Assembly (NCBI GenBank): GCA_015680685.1
Contig: MNCI01017954.1
Coordinates: forward strand, 560,194-624,193
Reading direction: 5' to 3'
Length of the DNA: 64,000 bases
Source: Gnetum montanum
Lineage: Eukaryota; Streptophyta; Gnetopsida; Gnetales; Gnetaceae
Positions within the stretch are counted from its first letter, which is position 1. Every line of letters starts with the position of its first letter. Below, in pieces: positions 1 to 11,992 of this stretch. The position numbers and the translations under genes were made by a program. The notes below the pieces were generated by a model. That model was not told the origin of the DNA, ran no database searches, and worked only from the letters and a program-made list of their open reading frames with translations.

Positions 1-181
1 ATACCTCAGACTTGCTTAACCATACACCGTGACACATACAAGCAAGCCTGGGAAGACAACGAACGATTAACCCCAAGTGTTTCTTGTGGCGTTAAGGCAT
101 TTAGTCTGCGGAGTTCGACCGGATCGCGCGTGCACGCTCGTATTCGTATGGTGGAGTGTAGGGGTACCTCGCCACTCATCA
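1..181 (+). mobile_element. 3' end of a tRNA-Asp-type Ty3/gypsy LTR (G subfamily), cut by the window edge
   Basis: The stretch ends in GGGGTACCTCGCCACTCATCA, the same LTR terminus seen at 19,648, 27,444 and 39,075. It is closest to the LTR ending at 39,075, sharing the segment with CGTGACA and GGGAAGACAACGA. No primer site follows it, so it is a 3' LTR or solo LTR. It directly abuts an LTR-like minus-strand promoter region, so it probably inserted into the 3' LTR of element A. The rest lies left of the window. Confidence 0.75.
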
Positions 182-434
182 TGTAGGATTGAAAAACATA
201 ATGATTTGGACAAGTAGTTGGGAAGTTATGAGCTCTGGAACATTTTGGGCTCTAAAAAATTTTAAAAACTCCCTTTGTGTTTTGAGAAAATGACAAAAAT
301 CCCTATGTGCTCAATGGTATATATAGGATCTAAGCATTGCATCGACGAGGCCTAGTCAATGAGTCCTCATCCACGTGGTCAGCTACATCAACGAGGCCTC
401 ATTAATGTAGTCAATGACCATTGTTTTCTTGGTC
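182..434 (-). repeat. Partial 3' LTR (U3/R) of element A
   Basis: On the minus strand a run of GAGGCCT-type motifs (about 337-410) lies upstream of a TATA-like GGTATATATAGG (316-327). This copies the layout of A's 5' LTR, where the same motif type at 9,040-9,125 precedes the TATA box at 9,014-9,022. Outside the motif block the two are strongly diverged, so assignment to A's own 3' LTR is inferred from position. The upper boundary is approximate. Confidence 0.5.
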
Positions 435-2050
435 AAACTTTTAAAATACAAGAAATTTTTGGATGAAATTAGGATTAAATGAAAGCTCAAAAGACCAAGA
501 ATAGTATGAAAACATGAGAAGAGGGTGTTGAAGCTCACATAATTTGGAAAAAGAAAAAAAAATTAATTTAGTGGGTGAATGAAACAAAAGATTAAGGAGC
601 ACTGAGTGATTTACTCAATGAAAAATGTGAAAGATAGGATTGTAGTGATGTCAAAGGTAAGAAACCTTAACTAACCAAGCCAAGAGCTATGCAAGTGGAT
701 CCTCCCCATAGTAGGATCATGCCCTTTTTGCTCATGGGACCAATAGTCAATTAATGGTCATGAAAAGTTAAAGACCAACATGAAAGAATCTACTCAAGAA
801 TCCCAACACAGCAAACCAAGACATAGAGCATAACATAGAACCTAGTAGTGAGGTGAGTTATGGTAGCATGGATGAATGATAGAGAACATGAAATGGAGTT
901 TCAAAATGAGGTCATAAGAAGTCGCTTGTGGAATTTATGGTTAAAATGACCTAGGAAGTTCCATCCTTAGTCCAGACCAAAACCATCCACTTTTAATGAC
1001 TTTGCATCATCACTCTAAGATTGATCCATCCACTCGAGACACAAGAATGCTTCCACAAAACAACCACCATTCCACAAGGAGAAGAAAAGAGAAGTAGAAA
1101 GTGATAGATAGGGCCTTAGTTAGAGGGGACCTTCAAGCATAGGTGCATGCTGTTCAAGTCTCATAACTAGTGCTTGTAGCCCATTTATTTGTCCATGGGG
1201 TGTGCTTTGAATTTCTATTGTTGTTTTTTTTTGAAATAAGAACCACACCATGCGAGGACTTATTCATGTTAAAGGGATGTGCTTTGAATTCCCATTATTA
1301 TTTTTGAAATGGGAACCACCCTATGCATCAACATTATTTGACTTCCTATTAGTGGTTGGTGTGGCATGGTAAGAATTTTGTAAAAAACACACAAGCACTA
1401 AAGCAAGTAGAAGAGTACAAAGTGTATTAAGTCCCATTGAAGTCATGCCCTTTACAAACCTTTGAAAGGTCACCAATTGATTAAAATTTTCCTTAATGGA
1501 AGGGACCTTAGATTCCCAAAATAAGGAAAACCATAAAGTTCATTGGATGGGTGGATGTCATGGACTCACTACATGTTTCATGAAAAATAATCTATGTCAA
1601 AGTCATCAGACATCAGAATTCAAAAATAGAAACTAGACATCGACAATTACACATTAAGCACAAACCATCATTAGTAAATAGCAACAACAACACTATGTCC
1701 TATGATAATAAAGCACTTTTTATCAGCATAAATGAGAAAATATCACACTTAAATCAAAACAAACAAAGAAAAATATATAAGAAAATGTAAAATAGTCAAG
1801 AAAGTTCAAAAGTAATAAAGATGGTGTAAAATTAGACAAAGTGAAAAATCAAGAATTTGTAAAATAAATAATTTGTAAAAATCAAAAAACATGAAAAACA
1901 AAAAGTAGAAAAATTGAGAGTCAATTTGATGGTTAGTATGGATGGCCATCTCCCCTATGATTGAGTTGGAAGGAGGAGGTCTGAAAGATAGAACATGGTT
2001 GTCCATGTGTTAAGGCAGTGTTTGCATTGGCCTATCTTGGTTCTAAGAAA
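435..2050 (-). other. 3' noncoding tail of element A
   Basis: I find no credible coding frame in this 1.6 kb between the integrase end and the LTR remnant. It is A-rich and holds one imperfect tandem duplication at about 1,198-1,326. An env-like gene, reported in some Athila elements, is not recognisable here. Confidence 0.5.
1198..1326 (+). repeat. Two-copy tandem duplication
   Basis: Two units, about 1,198-1,253 and 1,274-1,326, share GTGCTTTGAATT, a T-rich run, GAAAT and GAACCAC followed by CATGC or TATGC. They sit in the A tail. No function is apparent. Confidence 0.6.
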
Positions 2051-2059
2051 GGCTTCACT

Positions 2060-3222
2060 TGTTGAATATTGACCAACTACTTTTTATTCAAGTTGTTAAG
2101 TTTGTAGATTATCATGGTCCCAGAGGGAAAGGTTTGATCGATTATATAAGGTCCCTTTCACAATGTTTGAAACTTTGTCTTTTGGGGTACATGTGTGGGG
2201 TTCTAGTAGAGAATCTTGTCTCTTGGTTAAAGTTTTAGTTTCCTGATTCTAAAGTTATGACATTACTTGCTGAATGTCTTGTTCACCTCATTCAAAGATA
2301 GGGCCACCAATCAATTTTTATCTAACATGTTCAGGTTGATTAATCTTTCTTTTTGTGCTAGACTTAGGTCAAGATTTAGTTCATAGGTTGTTGAGGGTGT
2401 GTAGAGCTTGGATTGGATTAGAAGCATTGGAAGTTTCCCATACACTAACTCATAGGGAGAATAGCAAATAGGAAGTTTTCAAGTTAAATGATAAGCCTAG
2501 AGAGCATCATTAAACTTTGTACTCCAATCCTTCCTATATTTACTAATGGTTCATGTTGGTATTCTTGTGATCTCTTGGTTGGTTACTTCTGCTTGACCAT
2601 TGGCTTGGGGGTGATAAGTTGTTGTTAATTTATATTCTACCCCTAAGCATTGCATTAACTTTCTAAATGTGGCACCTATGAAATGAGTTTCATTATTAGA
2701 AATTAGTGAACGTGGCAGCCCAAACCTATTCAAAATATTTTGTTGTATAAATTTGATAGTAATAAATGATGTATAATCAATAATGGCTACTGCTTCTGCC
2801 CATTTTTTTTGCAGTAGTCAACTACTACTATAATATATGCCTTTCGATTGGACATGGTTGTGATGGAACCCATGAAGTCAATGTCCCATATGTCAAAAGG
2901 TTCTAGTGGTTGAATCCACTATTGAGGATCTTCCATGTGAGCAGTCATTCCCCCATCATGTTGACAACATTCACAGGACTTGATGAACTGGTGGGAATCC
3001 CTAAAGATTGTAGGCAAATAGTATTCTACCATCAGGATTTTTATGGTCATGCATCTCCTTACATAGTGACCTCCACAAGGCCCTTCTTGAGCATCCTAGA
3101 GAACACGTAGTTGATCTTTGTCAAAGACACACCAAAAGATCAGGCCATCGACACATACCTTGTAAAGGTTTCCATTGATTTCCATGAAGTATTTGATCTA
3201 ATGAAGAAAATGTTGCTTTTTC
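2060..3222 (-). pseudogene. pol: Element A integrase (broken)
   Basis: The best-preserved part is 2,551-2,733, which reads through the integrase core: NRFGLPRSLISNNETHF, then HPQANGQAEVTN. The second catalytic Asp position has become Asn (ISNNETHF), while the Glu of GQAEVTN is kept. Further downstream on the minus strand (about 2,060-2,180) FPSGTMIIYKL and KPFLEP fit the C-terminal domain. Stops and frameshifts are frequent. In life the enzyme would insert the cDNA; this copy cannot be active. Confidence 0.75.
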
Positions 3223-4680
3223 CTAAAATCCAAGTCTTGTGGCATCTCTTGAGTATGTGAGGATGTCATTATACCATGTTGCTTTTGTAGATGTTTGTTG
3301 ACTTATTGCTCCTGTAAAGAGAAGTTCATTTGGAAATTGATCAGAGAGTAGGCTCTCTTTCTCTTTATTATCCCATCTTAAGTGAGAGAGGTGGTCAGAA
3401 ACCACATTCTTGATCCCTTTTCAATCTACCATAGTAAGATTGAATTCTTACAAGACTATAAGCCACTATATGACACGAGGGCTCACCATCAACTTATTCA
3501 TGAGGAAGAAAATTGCACTGTGGTCTGTATGCACAAATACTTTGTAACCAAGCACATAGTGCTTGAACTTTTCTAGAGCATACACCACTATCATTAGTTC
3601 TTTTTCTGTGGTGGTGTAGTTTAACTGTACTCTCACAATGCTTCAACTTGCATAGTCGATGTAACATGGATGTTTCTTATCATCCATCTATGTGAGTATT
3701 GCTCCCAAAGCATAGTTAGATGCATCTATCATGATATAGAAAGGTTTGGACCAATTTGGTGCTTGTAGGATTAGTGTTTTTATGAGTTGCTCCTTTAATT
3801 ATTGGAATGCATGTTCACATTCCTTGGTCTAGATAAAAGATGCATCTTTCTTTGTAAGTTCTATCAATGGCTTTACAATTTTAGAGAAATTCTCTATAAA
3901 TCGTTGATAGTAACCAGTGTATCCAAGGAATAACCAAACATCTTTAACGGTCTCTAGTTGGCGTGTTATTCCTTGGATGACCCTTATCTTTTTTGGGTCT
4001 ACCTCAATCCCTTTCTATGAAATTTAGTGCCCAAGCACAATGCCTTCTTGGACCATGAGATGGCTCTTTTGCTAGTTGAGCCATAGGTTTTTCTCTACAC
4101 ATCTCTTCAGTACTTGCTCAAGTTAGTCTAAGACTTGCTCAAATGTAGCTCCATAGGTGGAAAAGTCATCCATGAAGACTTCAACACCACTACCTATTTT
4201 CTATTGAAAGATACTAAGGACCAAGTGTTGAAAGGTTGTAGGGGTATTACATAGGCCAAATGGCATCTTATAGTATGCAAAAGTTCCCTAAGGAGTCATG
4301 AAAGTTGTCTTGGGATAATATTTTGGCGCAATTTGGATTTGGTTATAGTCACTATAACCATCCAAAAATCTATAATAATAATGCCCAGATATGGTGTTTA
4401 ACACTTGATCTATAAATGGCAAATGAAAGTGATCTTTAAACTTTGCCATATTCAATAGCTTGAAGTCGATGCAAATCCACCATTTGCCACCCTTCTTTGG
4501 TACAATTACAAGTGGGCTAACTTGCTCACTATCTGTGATTGGATAGATAAACCCCATCTTGAGGAGTTGCTCTATCTCCTCCTTGATGATTTACTTCAAT
4601 TTGGGGTTTAGTTGCCTCTATAGCTGCCTTCTAGGCTTCATGGCTGGGTCAATGTAGATGCGATGTTGTCATATCCTTAA
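3223..4680 (-). pseudogene. pol: Element A reverse transcriptase and RNase H (broken)
   Basis: From about 4,557 downward the RT fingers and palm read ICIDFKLLN, KDHFHLPFIDQVL and FLDGYSDYNQIQIAP. The active-site box is FMDD at 4,165-4,176, the form I associate with Athila. RNase H follows with a YTTTEKELMVVVYAL segment, and 3,223-3,405 holds NVVSDHLSHLRWD leading into the RNase H to integrase linker. The order RT, RNase H, integrase with no second RNase H separates it from C and D. Several stops sit at expected Gln or Arg codons. Confidence 0.8.
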
Positions 4681-4806
4681 ATTGATTTTTGTTAGCTTTG
4701 GATATGACTAAGCAAAGGTTGTTGACCATTTGTTCACCACTTTCAACAACTTTGATTTTTGTTTAGACGCAATTTTGGCATTAATTATGACCAGCTTACC
4801 ATTTTT

Positions 4807-4992
4807 TTAAAATGCATACTCCATACTAACCGGTAACGTTTTTAGCTCTAAGGGCTCCTGCTTGAAGTGATCAAGGATTTCCAACTCTCCCCAATAGGTA
4901 TTATCATCTTCATTAGAGAGCTGGGAATGAACTTGTTCAATTTTATCCATGCCTTCAACATATGCACATGTTAAGCTCTTAGTTGGCTCCAT
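4807..4992 (-). pseudogene. pol: Linker between protease and RT of element A
   Basis: A 61-residue open stretch precedes the RT. It is acidic and ends in LELKTLPVSMEYAF, a spacer typical of the region just before the RT in Athila polyproteins. There is no catalytic motif. It is one fragment of a once continuous pol frame. Confidence 0.5.
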
Positions 4993-5130
4993 GCATATTA
5001 TGCTGCTATTTGAATCAATCGTTAGCCACTGGGTGCCCTTCTACTTTGTGGCTGCTATGTACAGACACCTTTAAATGTTAATTTCTTCTGCACACTAATT
5101 GCATGCCTTAATATATGTACTCTTGATGGA

Positions 5131-5560
5131 TTAGATCTTTTGCATGCAATTGCACCCATTATCGCTGTACATGATGCATGGAATATGATTCTTCTCAATC
5201 TTGCCTAGCTCATTTTCCTTAGATATTTCTAAAGATAGGTTCCTTATACCCATTCTTGCATTGGCTATGCTTAACCAAGCACTTCCCATGATGATGGAAA
5301 AGTCATTTTTGTAGTTTTTCACCTTGATTACCAGGAAATCAGTAGGATAGGACCACCCACAAACTATGGTTACAATGTCCTCTACTAATCCCAAAGTGAT
5401 AGTAATTGACTAATTTGCTAATCGTAGACAAATGTTGCTCGTCTTAAGAGGTGGTATATTTTAGGCCCTGTACATGTCATGGAAGATGAGGTTAACTCTG
5501 GAACTAGAGTCAAGAAGAGCTTTGCATGGCTCTTATCTAGTAATCTATAAATAGATGAGT
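5131..5560 (-). pseudogene. pol: Element A aspartic protease (broken)
   Basis: The active-site region near 5,490-5,520 reads LLDSSSRVNLI, where the family expects D-x-G-[AS], so the Gly is lost. The C-terminal half (5,131-5,394) reads YPTDFLVIKVKNY then IIMGSAWLSIANA, the usual ILG-x-x-W/F-L strand. It lies between gag and RT as expected. The protease would cut the Gag-Pol polyprotein inside the virus-like particle. Confidence 0.7.
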
Positions 5561-5639
5561 GGACTTCTCAGGTCAAATTTTTTCATAGGAAGATTCCTAG
5601 CCTTGACCTAGTCAGAAATAGTATGAGTTAGTATTACAA

Positions 5640-7940
5640 CACGGATCCTAGGTGGCACTTGGTTTGAAGGGCACTCAAAGGTATTTGATGCAGAGGATGA
5701 GGGTGATGGAGATGCAGAATGATTAGCCAAATTAGGTTGTGGGGGCTGGAGAGGACTGCTAGGTTGGAAGAAAGGTTTTTTCCTTGATTGATTATATAGA
5801 CAACTTGGTTAAAAAATTGGTTGTCAGTGTACAACCTATGAAGCATTTCATTGTTATGTCTATGGAGGAATCTCACCCTACATAGATGGAGTAGGAGGTA
5901 ACTGGGTTGAAGGTGGAGGTGTAGGTGTAGGTGGATGTGGAGGATGATAAGGATATGGATATGGGTTTTCCCCTTGAGTGATGATGAATGTGTCCAATGG
6001 TACTCTGGAGGGTAATAGTGAAGTTGGAATGATGTATGACTTGCAGAACTTCTAGGGGAGACAAGTTGTTGAACATAGTACCCATATAGATCTAGTTGCC
6101 TATAAGGGTACTACTACCTTGATGATGGAATTCCCCATGATTGTGTTAGTACCGCTATTGGTATTGTTCATAAGGTTGTGGAGGAGTTTCCCTTGGGTAG
6201 TAAGCTTGTTGCTATTGGTGGAACTACCTTGGGTTGCCTTGAGGGTAAGACAATCATCTAGGAGCTTGCCCACGTGCTATGTGAGGATTCAATGTGTACA
6301 CTCTAAACTCTTGTAAGTGTGACACTATAGGGTAACATCCCTTTGGATGTTCATATTGCCATATGTTACATTTAGTTTCATCATCAGAGTCAGACTCCAC
6401 AACTTCTTCGACTATAGTAGCTTTGCCCTTACCTCTTTAGTAGGCACGTTTAGCTTCTTTTCACCTCCTACGATTACGATCATTATTTTGCTTTTTGGAT
6501 TCTTTAGCAATCTTCAAAGTAGTTTGAAACTTTACATCCAAAGAGTCCCATAACTTGTCAACCTTGGCCGAAATGTTAAAAATAGATTTTTGAATAGGAA
6601 AGGTCTTTGTGTTTACCATTTCATCAAGTGGTGATTCATCCTCGTCACAAAATTGGACCTCTTGTTTTCTAATGGAGGGATCCCTATTATACTCTTTAGC
6701 ACTTTCCCTCTTTTGTAGCTCACCTTCTTCTTTGTCTACCTACTCAATTAGCCTTTGGATCTAATGGACTCTTAGTTTAGACAATCTTCCTTGGGCATAC
6801 ACCCCAAGGGTTCTTCTAGTTTTTGCTCTAAGCCCATCTATGATGTGGCAAAGTTTTTCCCTCTAAGAATAACCATGGCTAGGGCATCGGTGTAAGAGTG
6901 AATAATATTAGCCATGGTAGCATCCAAGGGTTCATGTGCTCTTTGTTTCTAGCCTTAGATTTTCCTTCTTAGATTAGACACTCTGAAGTACATATGGTAT
7001 TTATCATTGAATAGCTCTAACATGGTACTCCATCAGTGAATGGATTCCAGCTCTAAGGACTGGTACCAACTTTTAGCTTCCTTAATGAATGTCCTTGGGA
7101 AAAGCTTTAGTTTCTACCACTCATTCTCTATGTTTTGTAAGGCATAGGCATCTTGAAAAGCTTGTAGATATGTTTGGGGATCATAGTTGTATCCCCCTTA
7201 AAATCTTGGGATATTGTTCATGTCTAGGTGCTTGATTCAACTATCCTTCAAATGCTTGGTTGGGATTCTAACTACCTTTGCAATGTTAAGCATGCTTTGA
7301 GCCATCATCATCACTGTGTCTATGATGATGATGATGGTTTTGGCCAGCTCTTTGGTTTTGGTAGCCTTCATGGTCATTGTTATCTTGGTGATCACCTTCA
7401 TCATGGTTGTTTTGACAGTAACTTCCATGAGAACCATCAGATGAAGAAGAATGTTTGGATATAGATGAAGAGGAATGTGGACTATCACCACCACTGTGAT
7501 GTCTACCAACAATCTTACACTTGTTACAATCACCTTCCTTAGATCCCTTGCTATTATGATGCTTGCCTTTGTCCCTACCTTGATTGTTACTTTTTTTAAA
7601 CCTAATTTATGGATAGTGATTGCAGGTTTAGGTTCACACCCTCATCACTAGTATCAAGGGGTAAACAGTCTTCATGTTGAGAACCTTCAGTAGGAGGATG
7701 CTCAATGTCATCTTCATTTAGTAGGAATAAGAGATTGGTGTAATGTTTTCCCTTTGTAGCTTCATGGAGTTTCTCCTAACATTGATGTCATTTTCATTGT
7801 GTTTTAGTGGGATAGTAGCTTTGAGTGTCATATCCATCCACAATGTATTCTTCGTGAAGGTATGAGGTGTCCAACTTCTTAATAGTTTTAAATAGCATCT
7901 CAGGCATAGATAAATTAGGGGGAAAGATGACATTGCCCTC
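5640..7940 (-). pseudogene. gag: Element A gag (broken)
   Basis: The capsid-like core lies at about 6,780-7,240. It includes GGYNYDPQTYLQAFQDAY, KLKLFPRTF and EAKSWYQSLE. The same segments occur in element E's gag at 20,080-20,300, so A and E share a gag family. A proline-rich region at 5,880-6,085 (PHPPTPTPPPSTQLPP) lies near the C-terminus. The Cys-rich zinc knuckle is hard to see. The start is not certain; the frame fades near 7,940. Histidine- and aspartate-rich plus-strand reading frames here are shadows. Confidence 0.7.
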
Positions 7941-8217
7941 TATATCATGCATCTCATCTATTCATCTTGATGTAGGATAAAGGTGAAATTTAGCACAAAA
8001 TCATCTGGATGAGTGTATACTACTTTGCATTCTTGTGCGATTGATGGTTTGGTATCCTTAGACTTATGAGAAGAGGAAATTTTACAAAACAAAATAAAAT
8101 TGTCAGTTTGCTTTGATAATTTTTATGTATGGTGGGAATGATATTGACCTTGAGGTTCATACAATGATATTAATGGTATTTACTTAAACCTAAATAGCGC
8201 ACATTCCACAAACAAGG

Positions 8218-8235
8218 TCCTTGCCAATGGTGCCA
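8218..8235 (-). other. Primer binding site of element A (tRNA-Asp)
   Basis: Read on the minus strand just after the 5' LTR, TGGCACCATTGGCAAGGA matches the complement of the plant tRNA-Asp 3' end (TGGCGCCGTTGCCGGGGA) at 13 of 18 positions. Four of the five mismatches are C:G to T:A-type changes. It sets the orientation of A. Confidence 0.8.
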
Positions 8236-8236
8236 A

Positions 8237-9146
8237 TGATGAGTGACAAGGTACCCCTACACCTAACCATATGAATCATGAAGCATTCATGTGCGATCCG
8301 GTTGAATTCTATGGACCTTGTCATTTCTAGTGCACTAGCCTTTAGGAAGTGAATCTAGCCCTAAGATCAATCATTGTCTTCCCAATTACACTTGTGACGT
8401 TCATTGGTATAGTTAAGTGTAACTGGGGCATTCGATTTTTATCATTTTTATGTTTTATAGTTGGGTGCTTGAATTGTAGATAAAAAAGGATTTGATTAAC
8501 TAATTAATTGATCAATTAACTAATCCTAACATAAGTATCTTTTCCCAATTTTCGTACGTGTCTTGAACCCACATATCCATTGCTAGGCGGCCAAGCACTA
8601 TGCTATTGGACATACCAAGCAATAACACTGCTAAGATTACCAAGCAAATACGTATTACGCTTGAAGTGGTTGTAGTTATATATTTAATCTATCTCGCTTA
8701 ATTACTTCATTAACTCAATTGCTAAAAAATATTTGTGAAATAATTAAAAAATTTTAATGAATAACTAAAAACATTGAATGCATAAATGAAATAGCTAATC
8801 TATCCAAAGTGTTGCAAGGTTTATCAGAAAGCTCATCTTTATTGCTACACACACTATCATGCTTAGGTACAACAATGCTCGAATAAAGATTTGTACACTC
8901 AATGAATCCTGCTGTGGGCACTTTGGGAAAAATTATAACTTTCAAATGGAAAAAATTCAAGAGCTCCATTGCAACTACAATTTACTTATGCCATAAATGT
9001 GGTTGCAAGCATGTATTTATAGTTGACACATGACACTACATTGATGGGGCCTCATTGATGCATGGTAAGATGTGTCGACTAGGCCTCGTCAATGAGGTCT
9101 AGTTAATGAGGCCTCATCGATGTAGCCAACTTAACGTGACTCATCA
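8237..9146 (-). repeat. 5' LTR of element A (910 bp)
   Basis: In plus reading it begins TGATGAGTGACAAG and ends GTGACTCATCA, so the minus-strand LTR has the TGATGAG...CTCATCA ends shared by the related LTRs in the window. A TATA box (TATTTATAG, 9,014-9,022, reverse complement CTATAAATA) lies downstream, on the minus strand, of a motif cluster with GAGGCCTC and TCGATGAGGCC (9,040-9,125). It is followed by ACTTG, where B sequence resumes. Confidence 0.85.
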
Positions 9147-9147
9147 A

Positions 9148-9492
9148 CTTGCCTCTTTGATGATTTCCTTACACTCACAAGTGGCAAATCAATTCATGTC
9201 CAAGAATGGACTAAATTTCTGGAGTGTTCAAATTTCTCACAAAGAAAGAATATTAATAAGAAGAGCCTAAATTAGGATTTCAATTATGAGGATGTCTTGG
9301 TAAATCAGCCTAAAAATGACATTGAATGAAGGTTAGAAGGTTCAAAAAATGAGCTAGAAGAAGAAGAAGAACCCAAGGAAGCTACAAGTTCCAAGGAACC
9401 CAAGGAAGGATGGGATTGGGATAATGAGGTACAAACTATTACACTAGCTTAAGTGACAACTATACTTGAGTATGATGGAGCATAAGAATAAA
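9148..9492 (+). pseudogene. B LTR ORFa, left copy, C-terminal part only
   Basis: This frame matches the right copy at 28,139-28,482: it reads QEWTKFLECSNFSQRKN, then VLVNQ, an acidic run (LEEEEEPKE) and EGWDWDNE. The N-terminal half is cut off by element A. Stops are at expected Gln or Arg codons. I do not recognise the family. Confidence 0.55.
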
Positions 9493-11992
9493 AACTTCTA
9501 TGGAAAGTCATAATTACTATATAGTGTCATCTTGTCTCATTAGCCTAGCTTTAATTAGCTTGTTTGAAACTTGTAGAACTAGGATATATTCATTCCTATT
9601 GAGCTACAGGGGTTTTTCCTTCCAAAAATAATTAAGCTTTTACTTATTTTGTAACCATATATAAATGTTGAAGGAAAAGAAGTTTATATTTATTTGGGAA
9701 AATTTTTATTACAATAATTACCATTTTCATGGAACATCGATGATCTAAATTATTAGCCTATGTTACCATGTGATGGCATAAAAAGATCAATATACCGATG
9801 AAATTTAATCAAGTTTGATGAAAGGTGTGGCACCAACCAAGAAATATTATCATTAAGCTTTGATAAGAATTCTAGAGATTCATAATAGATGATGACTCAA
9901 AGCTATGTTGCTAATAATGTGAAATTAAACCCTAAGTTGAAGAAAAGTTTTGAAGAGAAGTGTTTGCAAAAATGATAGAAGGATTAGATTCATTTTCACT
10001 TAAGTTTTTCTTTGAAGTATCGAATTGTAAGGCTTAGCAATATGTGATAACATTTTAGCCATGAATGAAGTAGGGATTAAGTTTCATTTCTTGAAAACAT
10101 AATCATGTAGTAATATTGAGTTAAGGTTCAAGGTGTCGTATTTATGGCCAGATACGCCCTAAAAAATCTTAGAAAATTCTTTAGTAGAGATCATGAATTA
10201 AGGGCTTTGTGCTCAAAATTTTTTAAGTCATTCTATTCTGATTAATTACATAAGCTTATAAAATTTCTAGATAGTTCAAAGAACTAGGGTTTTAATTTTA
10301 AAATTAACATCACTCAAGATAACTAATCTAGCCATCAAAGATAGAGTTTACATGAGTTAAGCTAGCACAAACATGCACTCTATTTATCTAAAGATCAATA
10401 AAAATGGAATTACATAGCCTATGAATCAATTTCATTGTAATAGACATTGGAACAAATAGTTAAGATATGAATCAATTTCATCATCATAGACATTGGAACA
10501 AATAATTAACCACTAAGGAAAACTCTCGCTTTAAGAAGAGGAGCTTGATTTGAATTTAAAAATAGGATTTATTAAAGTATGTTTGTCACATCAACTTATT
10601 AAGGAGAAATTTTAATTTGACAAAGAGCATAAAAAATGGCTTAGCTAAATCAACTCTACTAATGTAGAAGAGGTTCATAGAGTTGATAAGTGGCTCTACA
10701 AAGAATGCTTTGTTTGGTCTTGCCAGGTAAGCTCGATGATGTGGCTAGTAGAGGTGAACTTGGGTTCTACAAGCTATATTGAAAATAGCTCTACCACACC
10801 AACTTGGAGGTTTAGAACATTATTTGTAGAGTTGGAATTCTACTTCATGAAAGAGCTTATTTTTTATTCTACCACATAAGTGTTAGAGAAAAGGATGTTA
10901 TTCATAAGCCTAAAATTCAGCTCTTCAAAATGGCCTTATTAATAGCCAAAGGTGCGTTAGAATATTTTGAGAGATGTTCAACCTTTTTATTCAAATAAGC
11001 TTGTAGATCCATTTTAGTGAAGAGAAAACTTAACTCTATGAATGGATCCAAAAAATAATTCTACATGGTCATGTCATAAAAACATATGAACTTAGGTTTG
11101 TCATAGAATTGGAATACAACTCTACAAGCAAGAAAAAATATGGCTATACCACATTAGCTCTACATAGTATGAATGCTTAGAACTAAAAATTGACTATATG
11201 AAGAAGATCTAAAATTATTCTACAAGACATGGAAATAGATCCAAAATATAAATAAAGCTTTAGAATAATTCTATAAAGCATAGAAATGCTAAAGGGATTT
11301 TGAAGAAACATAAAGACTTGTAACCTCAAGATAGAATAAAAGCTTATAGAACCAAAAACTGGTTCTACAAATTAGCTTCACAATTCATTCTACCACATTA
11401 GCCCTTTGTAGAGTGAGCCACATCAAACTCCTTTGTAGAGTAGAATCATAGAATGTAAAAATAGTTCTATGAACAAACTTTGAAATGTTCTACAAGACAC
11501 ATTAGACCTCATCATCAACCTACCAAGAATTGTGCACTTGCTCATTTTATTTTTAATCCAACTCATGTGGAAGGCATGAAGTATCATGGAGTAAATTCTT
11601 TGGAAAAGCTCAAATTCACTTTGCCATGTTAGATTCCTTTGTAGAATGAATCTATAGAGCTTAAATTTAGCTCTAAAAATAGGTTTAAGAAGGGTTCTAC
11701 AAGTTGATATCAATAATAAGCTAAAGCTATAATAGATTGATAATTTAAATCCTTAAGCCTTAAATAAAGTAACTTAATAGAATAAAAGCTTACGACAAGT
11801 GTTGAGAGCTAAGTTGAACAATATGTCCAAAGTAAGGAAATTGAAGAACAAAGCTTGAATATTAATAAGTAATATTTGGATAGATTTTAAACATGAAGCC
11901 ATTAGTAAATAAAGCTTAGATTTGGAGCAGAGTAGAGAGCTGAGACAGAGCTAAGAAAAGAAACAAATCCACCATAGGAAATAATAGCTAAG
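9493..11992 (+). other. Noncoding part of B 5' LTR with TCTACAAG/GTAGAGCT repeats
   Basis: I find no coding frame in this 2.5 kb. From about 10,660 to 11,720 short degenerate copies of CTACAAG, AGCTCTAC and their reverse complements recur, for example near 10,690, 10,760, 10,830 and 11,110. The pattern is present in the right copy at 29,640-30,660. It resembles in kind, not in sequence, the palindromic blocks of the other LTR families. Confidence 0.5.

Larger units (their letters stand above)
182..9146 (-). mobile_element. Element A: decayed Athila-type Ty3/gypsy retrotransposon
   Basis: Read on the minus strand the order is 5' LTR (9,146 to 8,237), tRNA-Asp primer site, gag, protease, RT, RNase H, integrase and a 3' noncoding tail ending in a partial LTR near 182-434. 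The RT and RNase H match the Athila lineage in order and motifs, as far as I can recall that family. The right end is followed by ACTTG, and at exactly this point homology to the B 3' LTR (28,138 onward) begins. A therefore inserted into B's 5' LTR. Its left end is disrupted by the plus-strand LTR ending at 181. All genes carry stops and frameshifts. Confidence 0.8.

Noticed and set aside
7228-7464. Plus-strand ORF rich in His and Asp (ALSHHHHCVYDDDDG)
   Set aside because: It is the reverse shadow of element A gag; the minus strand carries the homologous frame.
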